NCBI GenBank assembly: GCA_013350335.1
Contig: CM023536.1
Span: forward strand, 12,467,520 to 12,531,519
Direction: 5' to 3'
DNA length: 64,000 bases
Origin: Chimonanthus salicifolius
Lineage: Eukaryota; Streptophyta; Magnoliopsida; Laurales; Calycanthaceae
Shown one piece after another: positions 22,703-32,800 of the stretch (its first letter is position 1; each line of letters opens with the position of its first letter). A program made the position numbers and the translations under genes. Below the pieces are notes generated by a model. It was not told the origin of the DNA. It saw only the letters and a list, made by a program, of their open reading frames with translations, and searched no databases.

Positions 22703-23760
22703 GCTCCAATTAATCCAAATGGGGAAGGTGCCATGCGCCCCTCCCTTGCCTTAGATTAACAATTGCCGACCTTCCTTGCTTAATCTAGTAACCTCCCAAT
22801 CGGCCAATGCTAAAAATAAATATAGTAATGCCGTGAGCCCTTGTGTTCTCCGTTTTTTACACATATACCATATTGTAGCTCAGTTTTGACCTTGTTAACT
22901 TCTAAATCAAGAAAAGTGGTAAACTACAAAGTTGTAGCCCTTGAAGTCTTCTTATTTTCTTTCTTTTTCCTTAATCCCTATTTAGAATGTGCTATGCGCC
23001 CTTACTCCCTTCTTTAATTATCTCATGCCATGTGCACTTGTTTGCCTCTTATAAAACCTTCCCTCTAATTACACTTCCCATTTTAATTTCCAACTTCTAA
23101 ACTTAGAAACTTACTAACTTAATAACCATTCTCCATATTTAGACACTTTCCAAATTTAGCTTCAATGTTTCCATATTTAGACACTTTCCAAATTTAACTT
23201 CCATGTTTCTTTCTTTTATTAAACTCCCAATTTAGAAGATGCTTATGCGCCCCCTTCCCTTTGGTGTTATAGAAACTTTCCTCTTAATCCCAATTAGAAA
23301 GTGTCAACCCTCTATTTTAGCAATTCCTTTAATTCCACTCTTAACCAAGGAAAGACCCTTTTAAGATGATCTTATGAGCATTTACTTGGATATCCAAAAT
23401 CCACATTTGGTCATGCATTATTATCTCCTTCCTTATTTATGTAATATTGCAATACCAATTTTAAATTCAACTCCCTTTAAATTTATTGAAACCATTTACC
23501 AAACCCGTTGGGTCTTAATTGGGCAAAAACCCAACAATTTACCCATCTAAGATCCATATCTAAAAGTCTCCCAATTTAAATTGGTAATTTCCATAATTAT
23601 TGATAATATGAAAATCCGGGGTATTACATTGAGATCATGTGTGACCTTTGGGGCCTAACTGTTGATCCGGCCCAGTTAGAATTCTTGAATTTAGTTTCAA
23701 AAAAAAAAAAAAAAAATCAGTGACGTTCCGGGCCCACTTTTCGGGTCGGGGTGTGACAGC

Positions 23761-23774
23761 TTGGTATTAGAGCT
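23761..23774 (+). other. Gypsy-2 primer-binding site
   Basis: CTTGGTATTAGAGC two bases after the LTR end (GTGTGACA at 23759). It is one base off the TTGGTATCAGAGC sequence complementary to initiator tRNA-Met. Confidence 0.85.
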
Positions 23775-23879
23775 TCGGCTCAAACTCTAGGACTGTGATG
23801 AGTTACATCATAGTTGGACTTATTTTTGGATTAGAACTGCAGTTGTCATTGACATTCTTCTGTTTTTGTGATACAGATA

Positions 23880-24403
23880 TGTCAAGCAATGTAGAGTACA
23901 CCGAGTTGTGGGACAGAGGGACCCCTAGTTGTCCTATAGATCTGGTTTCTTCTTCCAACGATTCCAGCGTGCCGAACTTCATTGATGGAGTTGTACCCAG
24001 TGAGGATATTGAAGTAGAATCACCCGAAGCTGTAGAAGTGGTTCCAGCCTTTGTACCTAAGGGGAATGTGGGAGATGTACCAATCTTAGAAGAATCCGTA
24101 GGGGAGATAGGCTTCCCTGAGTATACTTCGGCTACCCCGATTTCAGATGAACTGACGGATTATATGTGCGAATTGTGCAATCAGGAGGGGCACAACTGTA
24201 CTTACTGCCCCTACCCTATTGATGTCGTTTGCCCTGTTTGCGGACTTCGCAGGCATGGGAAAGAGAGGACTAATTGTCCTTATGTCGGGGGACCAGGGAT
24301 AATACCCTGTTTGACTTGTGGAGTGTTGGGCCACATGTCAGCGACATGCCCTAACAACTTCTTTTATTTTGGTGATGATGCAGAGTCTTCTAAGGAAGAT
24401 TAG
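23880..24403 (+). CDS. Three-zinc-knuckle protein of Gypsy-2, upstream of gag
   Basis: Intact ORF between PBS and gag. The frame is open from 23795, but the likely start is MSSNVEYTELW at 23880 (174 residues), just after a splice-acceptor-like TTTTTGTGATACAG; the earlier ATG would add 28 hydrophobic residues. The N-terminal two thirds is acidic and low-complexity. The C-terminal third has three CCHC-type knuckles: CELCNQEGHNCTYC (CX2CX4HX4C), CPVCGLRRHGKERTNC (CX2CX4HX6C) and CLTCGVLGHMSATC (CX2CX4HX4C), then an acidic tail. Zinc knuckles bind single-stranded nucleic acid, so an RNA-binding or nucleocapsid-like role is inferred. Normal gypsy knuckles lie at the end of Gag; a separate knuckle ORF before gag is unusual. 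The gag just downstream is broken while this frame is open. Exact role unknown. Confidence 0.7.
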
Positions 24404-24610
24404 GCTAGAGATATTAAGAGAGTGTCGGGGAAATGGGAGATTTTGTAAGGGTTGTAAGTCGTGTTTTGTTGCTTTGAAGGGTTTTCTAACCCTTCCAACC
24501 CTTTTAATTGTAATGCAAATTTGAGATTTCTAATGAATTGTGCAACTTTTGTAATTTGTCTTAACAAGTTTCTTAAATAATTAAGTGATACTTACAAGTG
24601 TAAATAACAA

Positions 24611-25018
24611 ATGTCAGGACCTAACGGAAATGGAAACAACTGCCGTGGGAGGAGGACAAGTCTTCCACCCCGCGATTACCCAATGAAGCCATTCTCGCAG
24701 CGATTGAAGCATTCCAGCAGATAGCTGAAAATTTGGGACGCTCTCCCGTCAGAACGCAAGAAAAGAGAGCCACCTCGGCTCTAAAAGTGTTTAAGCGACT
24801 GAAGCCGACGAACTTTTCTGGGACCAAGGATCCAAGTGCAGCAAGGAACTGACTTACCCAAATTAGCCGCATCCTGAAACTTTAGCCATTGCCGACGATC
24901 TGAGGGTAACTTTGTCGATGTATCAGTTGGAGGGGAATGCTTATGAATGGTGGGAAGCTAAGAATTTGGTTCGTAACTACGAGCCTATGACGAGGGAAGA
25001 ATTTTCGGCTGCCTTCCT
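24611..25018 (+). pseudogene. Gypsy-2 Gag, truncated
   Basis: Starts MSGPNGNGNN. After a shift the reading is NEAILAAIEAFQQIAENLG, then KVFKRLKPTNFSGTKDPSAA, a stop, and in another frame DDLRVTLSMYQLEGNAYEWW followed by EPMTREEFSAAFL. This is the retrotransposon gag core. It ends abruptly at 25018, where the sequence jumps into the LTR end. Confidence 0.85.
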
Positions 25019-25176
25019 GGGTAGCCTTATGGTATGTGTTTGAGTCCACATGTTGAGATCATTGTGACCTCTGGGCCTAACCATTGATCCAGCCCAGTTA
25101 GAATTCTTGAGGTTAGTTTAAAAAATAAAATATCAGTGACATTCCAGGCCCACATTTTTCGGGTTGGGGTGTGACA
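25019..25176 (+). repeat. Gypsy-2 3' LTR fragment
   Basis: GGGTAGCCTTATGGTATGTG through GGGTTGGGGTGTGACA matches 19487-19525 plus 23630-23759. The junction with gag shares GGGTAG with the LTR, indicating a deletion through 6-bp microhomology. Confidence 0.85.
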
Positions 25177-25278
25177 TCATCTCTTTGAAGATTCTTTGTT
25201 GTCCTCCAGATAAGGAACAAACCTCCTTTTCTAAGCGTCCCAATCACTGCTCTTCCATGCTGGCTCTAGATACCAATT
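25177..25278 (-). other. Gypsy-1 leader and primer-binding site
   Basis: In element orientation the LTR end is followed by AATTGGTATCTAGAGCC, a one-base-expanded TTGGTATCAGAGC PBS, and an untranslated leader that continues into gag at 16441 once Gypsy-2 is removed. Confidence 0.75.
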
Positions 25279-25686
25279 TGTTACGTGCAGACGTAACTGA
25301 TCGTGTTTCAAGTCTATTAGCAAACAATGGACAGTAGTTAGAAGCAGATTTCTTCTTATGTCCACCTATGTTGGACAAGAAATTCAAAGAAGTTTTAAGA
25401 GAAGAAGAAGAGATTGGTTTACTTCGAGGGAAACCAAGACCACCAAGTTAGGCAAGCTAACAGTAAATAATGATATATTACTCTAATCTTTCCATTCAGC
25501 AACTCTGAATACATAAGAGACTGAAAATGAAAAATAAAATCTGAATCTCTAAACTGTCCACTTCCTAACTAACCACCCACTTCCTTCCTGAAGATTAACA
25601 TATTATAGAACTTAACATAACCCACTTACTCATAACTCATAACTTAATACTAACTACCTGAACTTAGTCAAAATAAATACATAACA
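25279..25686 (-). repeat. Gypsy-1 5' LTR
   Basis: TGTTACGTGCAGACG...ACATAACA, collinear with 2083-2507 with scattered substitutions and short indels, so clearly older than the young copia insertion. Confidence 0.85.
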
Positions 25687-25789
25687 CAATCAATATCAAT
25701 TCACAATCCCTTGATTAGGGAAGTTAACAATTACTGGAATGGACAAATTCAAAAAGTCAATCGGGTGAAGAATATCCATTAATAGTATA
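25687..25789 (-). repeat. Second copia LTR, right part
   Basis: CAATCAATATCAATTCACAA through GAAGAATATCCATTAATA, equivalent to 1674-1769. It completes the LTR interrupted at 2082. Confidence 0.75.
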
Positions 25790-26478
25790 GATGTCAAATT
25801 AGACTAGTCTAACATAGATAAGAAAAAGAACTTGACTTTTCATGATCTATTAATTATGAAACTGTTAGATGTTATTTAAGTGTCTAACATTTAGTATCAA
25901 AGTATGTAATATATCCAATGTACAAATATGTATAGAGAGATTTAATTGTTGACCTTTTTATCTCTTTTAAGCACGATTTTGCTTGACATTTATCTATTAT
26001 CAAGTGGCAAGCAGAAGCCATCTCAACTGGTCACATGGTCCAAATAGGTGCTGATAATTTTTACAGTAAAAAATATAGAATGCTAATATGAAAGAAAAAT
26101 ACTGCTATATTTTATAATAAAGAATACCGTGCTTATTCGTTTGTCATCATTTAAGTGGTATAAACGTACATTAGTTTCTTTTATTATAAAAAACACTGGT
26201 GTTTCAATTCATTCTCATATGAAAAATGTTATTCGATTAATGTCCAATGCAAATATGAAAGAAGAATATCACTATATTTTATAATAAAGAATACCGTGCT
26301 GATTCATTTGTCATCATTTAAATGGTATAAAAGTATATTAGTTTCTCTTATTATAAAAAACACTGGTGTTTCAATTTATTCCCATATGAAAAATGTTATC
26401 GATTAATGTCCATAATTACGGCCATAGAAAAGTTATTTTTTTTGAATTAGTTGGAGTCAAATAAGTAATCAAAATTAT
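25790..26478. repeat. Non-coding DNA with a 167-bp tandem duplication
   Basis: 26085-26251 is repeated as 26252-26412 (AATATGAAAGAA, AAAGAATACCGTGCT, AAACACTGGTGTTTCAAT in both), with scattered differences. No coding signal was found in the rest. Confidence 0.75.
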
Positions 26479-27366
26479 GAATTATAACACCCCATTTCGC
26501 TATGGGCGAATTACCCCTGATATAACTCATAAAACAACACAACAATTATAACAAGTACCTTTTTCCAAACTAAAGGCAAATATGATATTCGAATCAAGCA
26601 TAGTACCAATAGCTCAAACCAACAAGCAGTGTAAATCACAGATTACTATAGTCATCCATACAATGAGTAACAACTGAAATCAAATACAAATGTTCCCTCA
26701 ATAAAAAAAAAAAGGAAATAAATCTAAGCTATCAATATCCGTCAACGCCTAAGCCTGATCCTGGGACCCGTTGGATCCCGCCTCCATCGAAGCACCTTAA
26801 AAGCAAAAAGACGAGCTCTATATATATCACACACCATACAACATACACTGCATATCCAATCACAACATGAACTATCAGAAGTGTCTACATGATGGTCCCG
26901 TAGACAAACACACCCTTTCCACTGCATGAACAGACCCAACATGTACTCGACACATCCTTTAACTGCCCTATCACTAGGGCTACCTCTATAGGTGTCGACA
27001 CACCTCACTGACTGGTACAACGAGTCATGCCTGTCCTCCTAACCTGCTCATGGGCAAACAAACACTCAACCAATTGGGCCCTCAGGAGGTCATCCTCAAT
27101 CACTCCATCCCTCAGCCGACGCGTGGCGAACTAACACTCAACCCACTAGGCTACCTAGGGACTGGCCACAACCACTCCACCCCCAGCCAACACATGGGTG
27201 AAGGAACACTCAACCCATCTGTGTAGTGACCTGACCCAGAATTTATAGAAATAAATGGATAATTAGACACGTGAGTATGGAGCTCGTGTGCCTGGGAGTG
27301 TGTGTGGAAACCTCCCAGTGAAACCCTGAGAATTTGGAGAAGAGTTGGAGATTTTCTGCTGTCAGA

Positions 27367-27495
27367 CTCGAGAGCTTGAGGCCTCGAGCTCTACCCGAGG
27401 GCTCGAGATTGAGAGCCAAGAAAATTAACAGACCTAAACAATCACTCTCTGACCTGAGGCCTCGAGACCTGGAGGGCTCGAGGTTTCCCCGAGGG
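27367..27495. repeat. CTCGAG palindrome cluster in solo LTR
   Basis: At least six CTCGAG or CCTCGAG/GCTCGAG words in about 130 bases (ACTCGAGAGC, GCCTCGAGCTC, GGGCTCGAGAT, GGCCTCGAGACC, GGGCTCGAGG), interspersed with CCCGAGGG. They lie just upstream of the LTR TATA box. Confidence 0.7.
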
Positions 27496-27520
27496 AAAGA
27501 GCGTGTGTTGAAATGACTTG

Positions 27521-27529
27521 TATATAAAG
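27521..27529 (+). promoter_or_regulatory. Solo LTR TATA box
   Basis: GTATATAAAGGG followed about 35 bases downstream by a pyrimidine-rich stretch (CGTCCTCCTTCTCCTCCCC). Fits the U3/R border of this plus-strand LTR. Confidence 0.5.
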
Positions 27530-29873
27530 GGCTAAGTTGCGATTTGAGACACTCAACTCGTCCTCCTTCTCCTCCCCAGTTCCGAGCAGACCCATTGCAG
27601 TTGAACCAGAACATTTTCCTTCATCCTTTCCCTCCCATTTACCCATCGTGTGTGAGATTGGAGTAGGACTCATCTCAAGCTTCTCCCTACTAGAATTTTC
27701 TCCTCCCAAGGTAATCATTTCACTCCACCATCTCCCATTTCTCTTTTATTGTTGGGTTTTGGGTGGATTTTTATAGAATAAGTTGGGATGGCCATTTGGG
27801 CCTAGGATTGGGAAGATTTCATGGAGAAAAGAATGAGGCTTTGCATGGGGTAGGTTTGAGCTAAGTTTGGGTTTGAAACCCCAATAGGAGGTAGATAATT
27901 GGGGGAAATGGTACATTGTCGAAATTGAAGAAAAAATGTGGTGAAATTGGGGGATTTCTCATGGGTTGAGCTTGGTTGACCTAGATCGGGGTCAAACCTT
28001 GGATAGAAATTGAGGATTTTTGTAATTAAATTTGTTTTAAGCCTAATCAAAGAACTTATATGTGTTTTATATGCCATTGTATGTGATTAGAACCTAGTAA
28101 CTCCAATTCTAGAGTCGGAGACCTGAGGAACAACCCGGAACCACGTAGAATCCAAGGTGAGGAACGCTACACACCTTAAATGAATGTTTTGAAGATAACA
28201 TGCAATTCTGGAATTCTTGAATTGATTATATGCACCGGAACGTGATGGATTGTTTGATATATGCCATGTTTTTCATGAGAAATTGTGTCTTTCATTGAAT
28301 TCCTATATTTTGATGTTTGATGAATGATAAACTATACCCTTACATCGTTATGAAAGTGCAATGGATTGTAAATGTTTGGTTTGGAATATAAATGATGGGA
28401 GTAGTGGAGCTAATTGTAATTAGCCGCCATTGGATGGGCTTGGATGAAATAGAATTGCAAGGAATGCATTGTAGATGCAAAAGTAAATCAAAATGGATAT
28501 CTCCAAGGAAAGAATGAGGTCCACTCCCTGATGCCAACTCAAGTGGGAACTTGATATGATTGAATGAAATCTAGGGAAATTGTTATGCATGCTATCATCT
28601 ATGAACTGTGATAATTGTATGATCAAATGTCCATTGTATTGACATTAACATCCCATGTGCATTACTCGCTCGTGTTGGGCCTAGGGCATGTCAACTTGGG
28701 GGTGGTAAGGGGATGTGAAGATGGCGCATGAGGATGGTGACCCTAGAGTTGGGTATGCGCCTAAGGGGTAGAGATGACTTGAATATAATATCTCCTCCAC
28801 TTGAACCCACTAGTGTAGATGACTAACTCCTCGTAGGCAATTGGAATGACAAGAAAACTTAAGGACTTCAATGGAACCATGTAGGAACGATGGCCTTTAG
28901 TTACTGTGACTCGGTCCCGTAGATATCATAGAGGAGTATGTCCCTCACATGCTATGATGTGGAGGTGACATCACTCAAGGTTTATAGGCACGCTAGGCAT
29001 GCAGGACAAACAGGGCGAGCCATTCACATGCAGTTCGGGTGTTGTGCTCACCGGATAAGTCGTGGTCCTACCACCTAGAGCAAGGCTTATATCACCATGA
29101 GGTAGTGAAGGACGCGCAAGGCGAGATGTTCTAATGCACTCTAGGAGTGTCGCACTCGCTTGGTAAGACAGAGGTCCCAAAACTTGTCGAGGATCATGAC
29201 GGTTTAACTTGGTTGTCACGTTCTGTATTGGTTATGTGCATGGGTTAGGACCCCGATTAGCACCGCATGATGGTATAACACATCGCATAACATGATTATT
29301 TTCCATTTCATACATATCCATGTGTGTGCGTGAGTGTGTAGCAAACTTTTATTTCCTCATTGGGCTTGCATGTGCTCATCCCTACAATTTTAGATAATGT
29401 TTCACCGGCTAGATTCGAGGTACCACAAGGACGAGCTTAGACTACACTCTAGAGATTTCCACGCACATGCTTTGGATAGTTACATGTCTTGTCTTTTGTT
29501 AACATGGTTATGCACCAATATGTTGTTATATCTTAAACCATGTGGATCTGTATATTGGACTCTTTAGACCTTGTGGACTATATGTTTGAGATTTTGGGGA
29601 ATTATGTTTTAAATTGAACATCTTTACGATATGTGAATGTAACTGGATGTATGGACATGTGTATTGGGAGAGCACGATTAGTCCAGATGTCCTGTTTTCT
29701 AGGAGAAACTCTGCTGAAATTTTGGTAGAAATCCAGTATTCCAATGTTGGTCCAAAGTCTTTAAGAGATAAGTTGCAAGTGTGATTCCCACATGTTGTTT
29801 TCAATTCGTGTAGTAGAGTTTTCAAAAAAAAAAAATTATCCCCATTATGTGCCCATCGAGTCGGGGCATGACA

Positions 29874-30393
29874 ATCTCCCAGCTGACTCATCCTCAACTG
29901 TCTCATCCCTCAGTATAAGCGTGGGAGAACAAACATTCAACCCACCCGACCCTGAAGGACGCCTCACTCATCACGTATAATTTAATTATTCGAATCTCCC
30001 AGCTAACTAAAGGGTGAACCAACACTCAACCCGAGTGGCTGTCAATAGATCTCCAAGATCATTTCACAGTCTGTCACTACCCAATAACCCAGGGTGCATC
30101 ACCCTCCACGCTGGATCGTGCCTCTCCCATAGGCGTATTCGAAAAGTACTACTGGGTACAGCCAACAATCTAACTCATACTAGGGAGTACATCCACCCAT
30201 ACTCTAACGCCTAGTAGTCCACAACCAAACCCTGTATGTCGACACGGTCTCCCATACTCTACCAACCCTAACGGTCTTGTAAGATAGGGGGTCTCTAAAT
30301 CCTGATGCAGTCTAGTACCCACGTCCCATCGACATCTCAACCGTACCAACTACATGCATGCCGCTACCTCTACCCATGTTATCAATACCACAT
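29874..30393 (-). other. Host LTR-derived segment between the two solo LTRs
   Basis: Middle part of the minus-strand LTR-derived region, continuing the repeated 'GAACAAACATTCAACCCA' theme of 26990-27210. No gene seen. Confidence 0.5.
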
Positions 30394-32158
30394 TGTTGGC
30401 CTAAAAGTTAAATCTGCCTCTCCTGAGTCAGACTGAGTTGTCAATTCCATGACTGTGTCCGACTGAGTCCTGAGTTGTCAATTTCTTTGACTAAGTCGTG
30501 ACCGTCTACGTGTCTAAGACCTCAATCTCTAGAAGACATGCACAGTCAAATCAAGCTTGAAGCTCCAAAAGACACATTGTTTTGAAAGCTCGCACCAAAA
30601 CCGGAAGAACTCTTTGAATGCCAACCATCACAGGTATATGGACCATAAGACTGACCTAGAAGCCTTAGAAGCCTTTTTGGTTAGAATCAGAATAATACAA
30701 ACAGGGTTTCTAAATCCACTCTCTGCCCTGTGGAGAGTTCTTGCGATCTACCAAATATATCCATATTTTCTTGTATCTTTGCAATCTAAAATGTTCATTA
30801 CAGTTAAATCTAACTGATTGCAGAGAACACTCATGAGCTCTCCACCATGTCCACGTTTTTCACAAAATCTCAAGTTTCCAACACTTGGTGGAAATGGATT
30901 TTCTGAGCAGCTCGGAACTTCCGAGAACATGTCTCGGAACGTCTGAGGATATTCCTTTCATCCATCAGTTGTTCAGATTTCTAGGCAGCTCGGAACTTCC
31001 GAGAACATAATCTCGGAACGTCTGAGGATATACCTTCAGACGATCCACGATGAGTCAATCGAACGTTCCGAACTCAGGCAGGGAACCTCGGGCGTTCCCC
31101 ACAGAAACCTTCAGACGTTCTGAACTCAAGCAAGGAACCTTGGGCGTTCCACACAGAAACCTTCGGACGTTCCGAGGATCAGTCAAACTATCCGTTGCAG
31201 GGTCAAAATAGATGTTGTAATATGACCGTTGGGAATCCGACCGTTGCAATCTTGGAAGGTCCGAGAACCGAAGATAGATCCGTTGGAACTTTTCTAGCCT
31301 AAAGGCTTTTTGGAGAGGAAAAGATTGATGACTTGAGCCCAATTTTTCCATACACTCCTCCAAGCTTTCCAACAACTTCCAAAGCTTACAAACTCCATAG
31401 TTATAATACTCTAAGCTTTGAATCTTAATCTCAAACACATTAAAAGCTCTCATAGGCATATCTTGAGCATCTTATGCTCTAAGTTGAATGTGTTAAGTAG
31501 AGATTCTTTCTAGGGTCTTAATCCTCATAGGAAAACCTTTATCTATCCTAGACCTCTTTGCTATCATCTTGGTTAGACTTCATTGGAGCATTTACATCAA
31601 GCCAAGAAGATGAGGACATTCAAGAACAAGCCCAAGCTACTTCAAGTAACTCAAGGCTAAGTTCTTGTTATATTTCAAAGCACAACTTCTTTCTATTACT
31701 TGTGGAATATTGTAAAGGGTTGGTGTAACCCTATTGGCTTTCAAGAGAGGTTCTCTTGGTGATTAGGTCGATCTACACCCGTGAAGTAGATTAAACTTTG
31801 TAATTGGTTTATTCTCCACCCATGAAAGAGAAGGTTAGTGAAATCCTCAAGTGGTATACTTGAGGCGTGGATGTAGGCAAGGTTGCCGAACCACGTAAAA
31901 ATCATTATGTCACAATTCTCCATCTCTTCTCATCTCCTTCACCATATTTTGTGCACTTGATTTAGCCCATATCTTATTGCACACATAATTTGCTTAAACT
32001 TAATCTTGTTTGTAAATCACATTTAGAATATTAATTGAGCAAATTTGTATTGATTAATCATTAAAGTGCCCAATATTTAAATAGATTTTAAAATTCACCT
32101 ATAGTCTTATTCACCCTCCTCTAGGACTATTATAGATATTTGGCTAGCTTGACCAACA
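30394..32158 (+). mobile_element. Solo LTR, copia-like (SIRE/Angela style)
   Basis: TGTTGGCC...GACCAACA with a perfect 5-bp TSD CACAT (30389-30393; 32159-32163). Near its 3' side are 'GGCGTGGATGTAGGCAAGG' and 'GCCGAACCACGTAAAAATC', which recur in plant SIRE/Angela-type copia LTRs. Length 1765 bp, no internal region. It carries a TCGGACGTTCCGA palindrome array at 30905-31270. Confidence 0.8.
30905..31270. repeat. TCGGACGTTCCGA palindrome array in copia LTR
   Basis: Repeated CTCGGAACTTCCGAGAAC (30910 and 30985), CTCGGAACGTCTGAGGAT (30932 and 31012), GAACGTTCCGAACTCA (31061), CAGACGTTCTGAACTCA (31112) and TTCGGACGTTCCGAGGA (31161). It shares the core word with the Gypsy-2 LTR array at 17731-18125. 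Confidence 0.75.
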
Positions 32159-32800
32159 CACATAACATATATTCATCATAGCATGGAAATTGAACATTTC
32201 TTACTAATTACGACATACAGACACACAGATCCCATTCCAACATCTTATAAGCCAAACATATCATCATATAACTATATAGCATGTTATCATGTCCAATCAA
32301 CACCATCACAAGTATAGGACATGACTACACTCAAATGGTTCTCATTACCACAAAATTATCAGAACGGTTCCCTTGCCAAGTGGTTTATACACATAATAGT
32401 CCCATTTTGTGTACTTCATGCCCATCCAGCTAGATATGAATATACGTGAGATGCGTATGCTAAAGCATGTGTAATTAGTCCCCTCGCCTAAATAGAAGAA
32501 GCAGTGAAGTGGTGGGGGAAGAGTCCTAGCAGTTCACATGGGTTCCGACAAATGAGAAGACTGCACGAAGACGGAAAAGAGTACTTTAGAAAATGAAACC
32601 AACAGAGAGTGGTGAGCTACTGGGAGTAGCTCACCAGAAGCAGCGACCTAGCCTGAGAGACCAGCGACGAAAAGAAGTTTTGCGCCAATATTCACTCACA
32701 CAAAGAAACTTCCTTCTTTAATTCTAAATTGTCCGTATCATGCAATCATCTAGTCAGCATTATTTGAGTCTCCTTTGCTCCTATGGTCTCTTCCTCTCTT

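Larger units (their letters stand above)
19526..23629 (-). mobile_element. Solo long LTR (gypsy type) inside Gypsy-2 LTR
   Basis: Complement begins TGTAATACCCCGGATTTT and ends GCATTACA-type, inside the otherwise continuous 'CATGTTGA(G)ATCATG' of the host LTR (compare 25050-25065). Flanks TTGAA / TTGAG match 4 of 5. No internal coding region, PBS or second LTR, hence a solo LTR. A TATA box on the minus strand lies at about 22692-22701 (TATATAAGG). Two hairpin arrays lie downstream of it. Family relatives occur in 5128-10230. Confidence 0.75.
16442..25176 (+). mobile_element. Gypsy-2: plus-strand Ty3/gypsy element, deleted
   Basis: Begins TGTAATACACTG, ends GGGGTGTGACA, with flanking ACATC / TCATC (4 of 5 match). 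Order: 5' LTR (16442-19525 and 23630-23759, split by a solo LTR), PBS at 23761, zinc-knuckle ORF, broken gag, then the last 158 bases of the 3' LTR. The rest of gag, all of pol and most of the 3' LTR are gone. Gypsy-1 gag reads across the site when it is removed. Confidence 0.85.
2083..25686 (-). mobile_element. Gypsy-1: chromodomain Ty3/gypsy element, nested and broken
   Basis: Bounded by related LTRs (2083-2507 and 25279-25686, TG...CA ends) and a perfect 5-bp TSD CAATC (2078-2082; 25687-25691). On the minus strand, in order: 5' LTR, PBS, gag, zinc knuckle, protease, reverse transcriptase, RNase H, integrase with chromodomain, purine tract, 3' LTR. This is the plant chromovirus order. Four later insertions occupy most of the 23.6 kb: 3030-4254, 5128 to about 10230, 11336-14714 and 16442-25176. 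All pol domains carry stops, shifts or lost catalytic residues, so it is inactive. Confidence 0.88.
27222..29873 (+). mobile_element. Solo LTR, gypsy-like
   Basis: TGTAGTGACCTG...GTCGGGGCATGACA with flanks ATCTG / ATCTC (4 of 5). The host 'CAACCCA-ATCT-CCCAGC' is rejoined when it is removed. A TATA box sits at about 27521-27527 (TATATAAAG). A cluster of CTCGAG palindromes lies upstream at 27367-27495. No PBS or coding region inside. Confidence 0.75.
26479..32800 (-). mobile_element. LTR-derived region (minus), hosting two solo LTRs
   Basis: The plus strand begins TATAACACCCCATTTCGC, the complement of a typical gypsy LTR end (GGGGTGTTATA). The host sequence runs 26479-27221, 29874-30393 and 32159 to about 32800. 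It includes a repeated 'AACACTCAACCCA...GG' theme and a 10-bp-stem hairpin at 32611-32635 (GTGAGCTACT / AGTAGCTCAC). No coding domain was found. The right end is uncertain. Confidence 0.5.

Noticed and set aside
27243..27776. A cluster of frames on both strands, 80-120 residues
   Set aside because: Inside a solo LTR and driven by CTCGAG repeats; no family resemblance.
31055..31459. 134-residue minus-strand frame in the copia-like solo LTR
   Set aside because: It reads through the palindrome array and LTR sequence with no recognisable domain.
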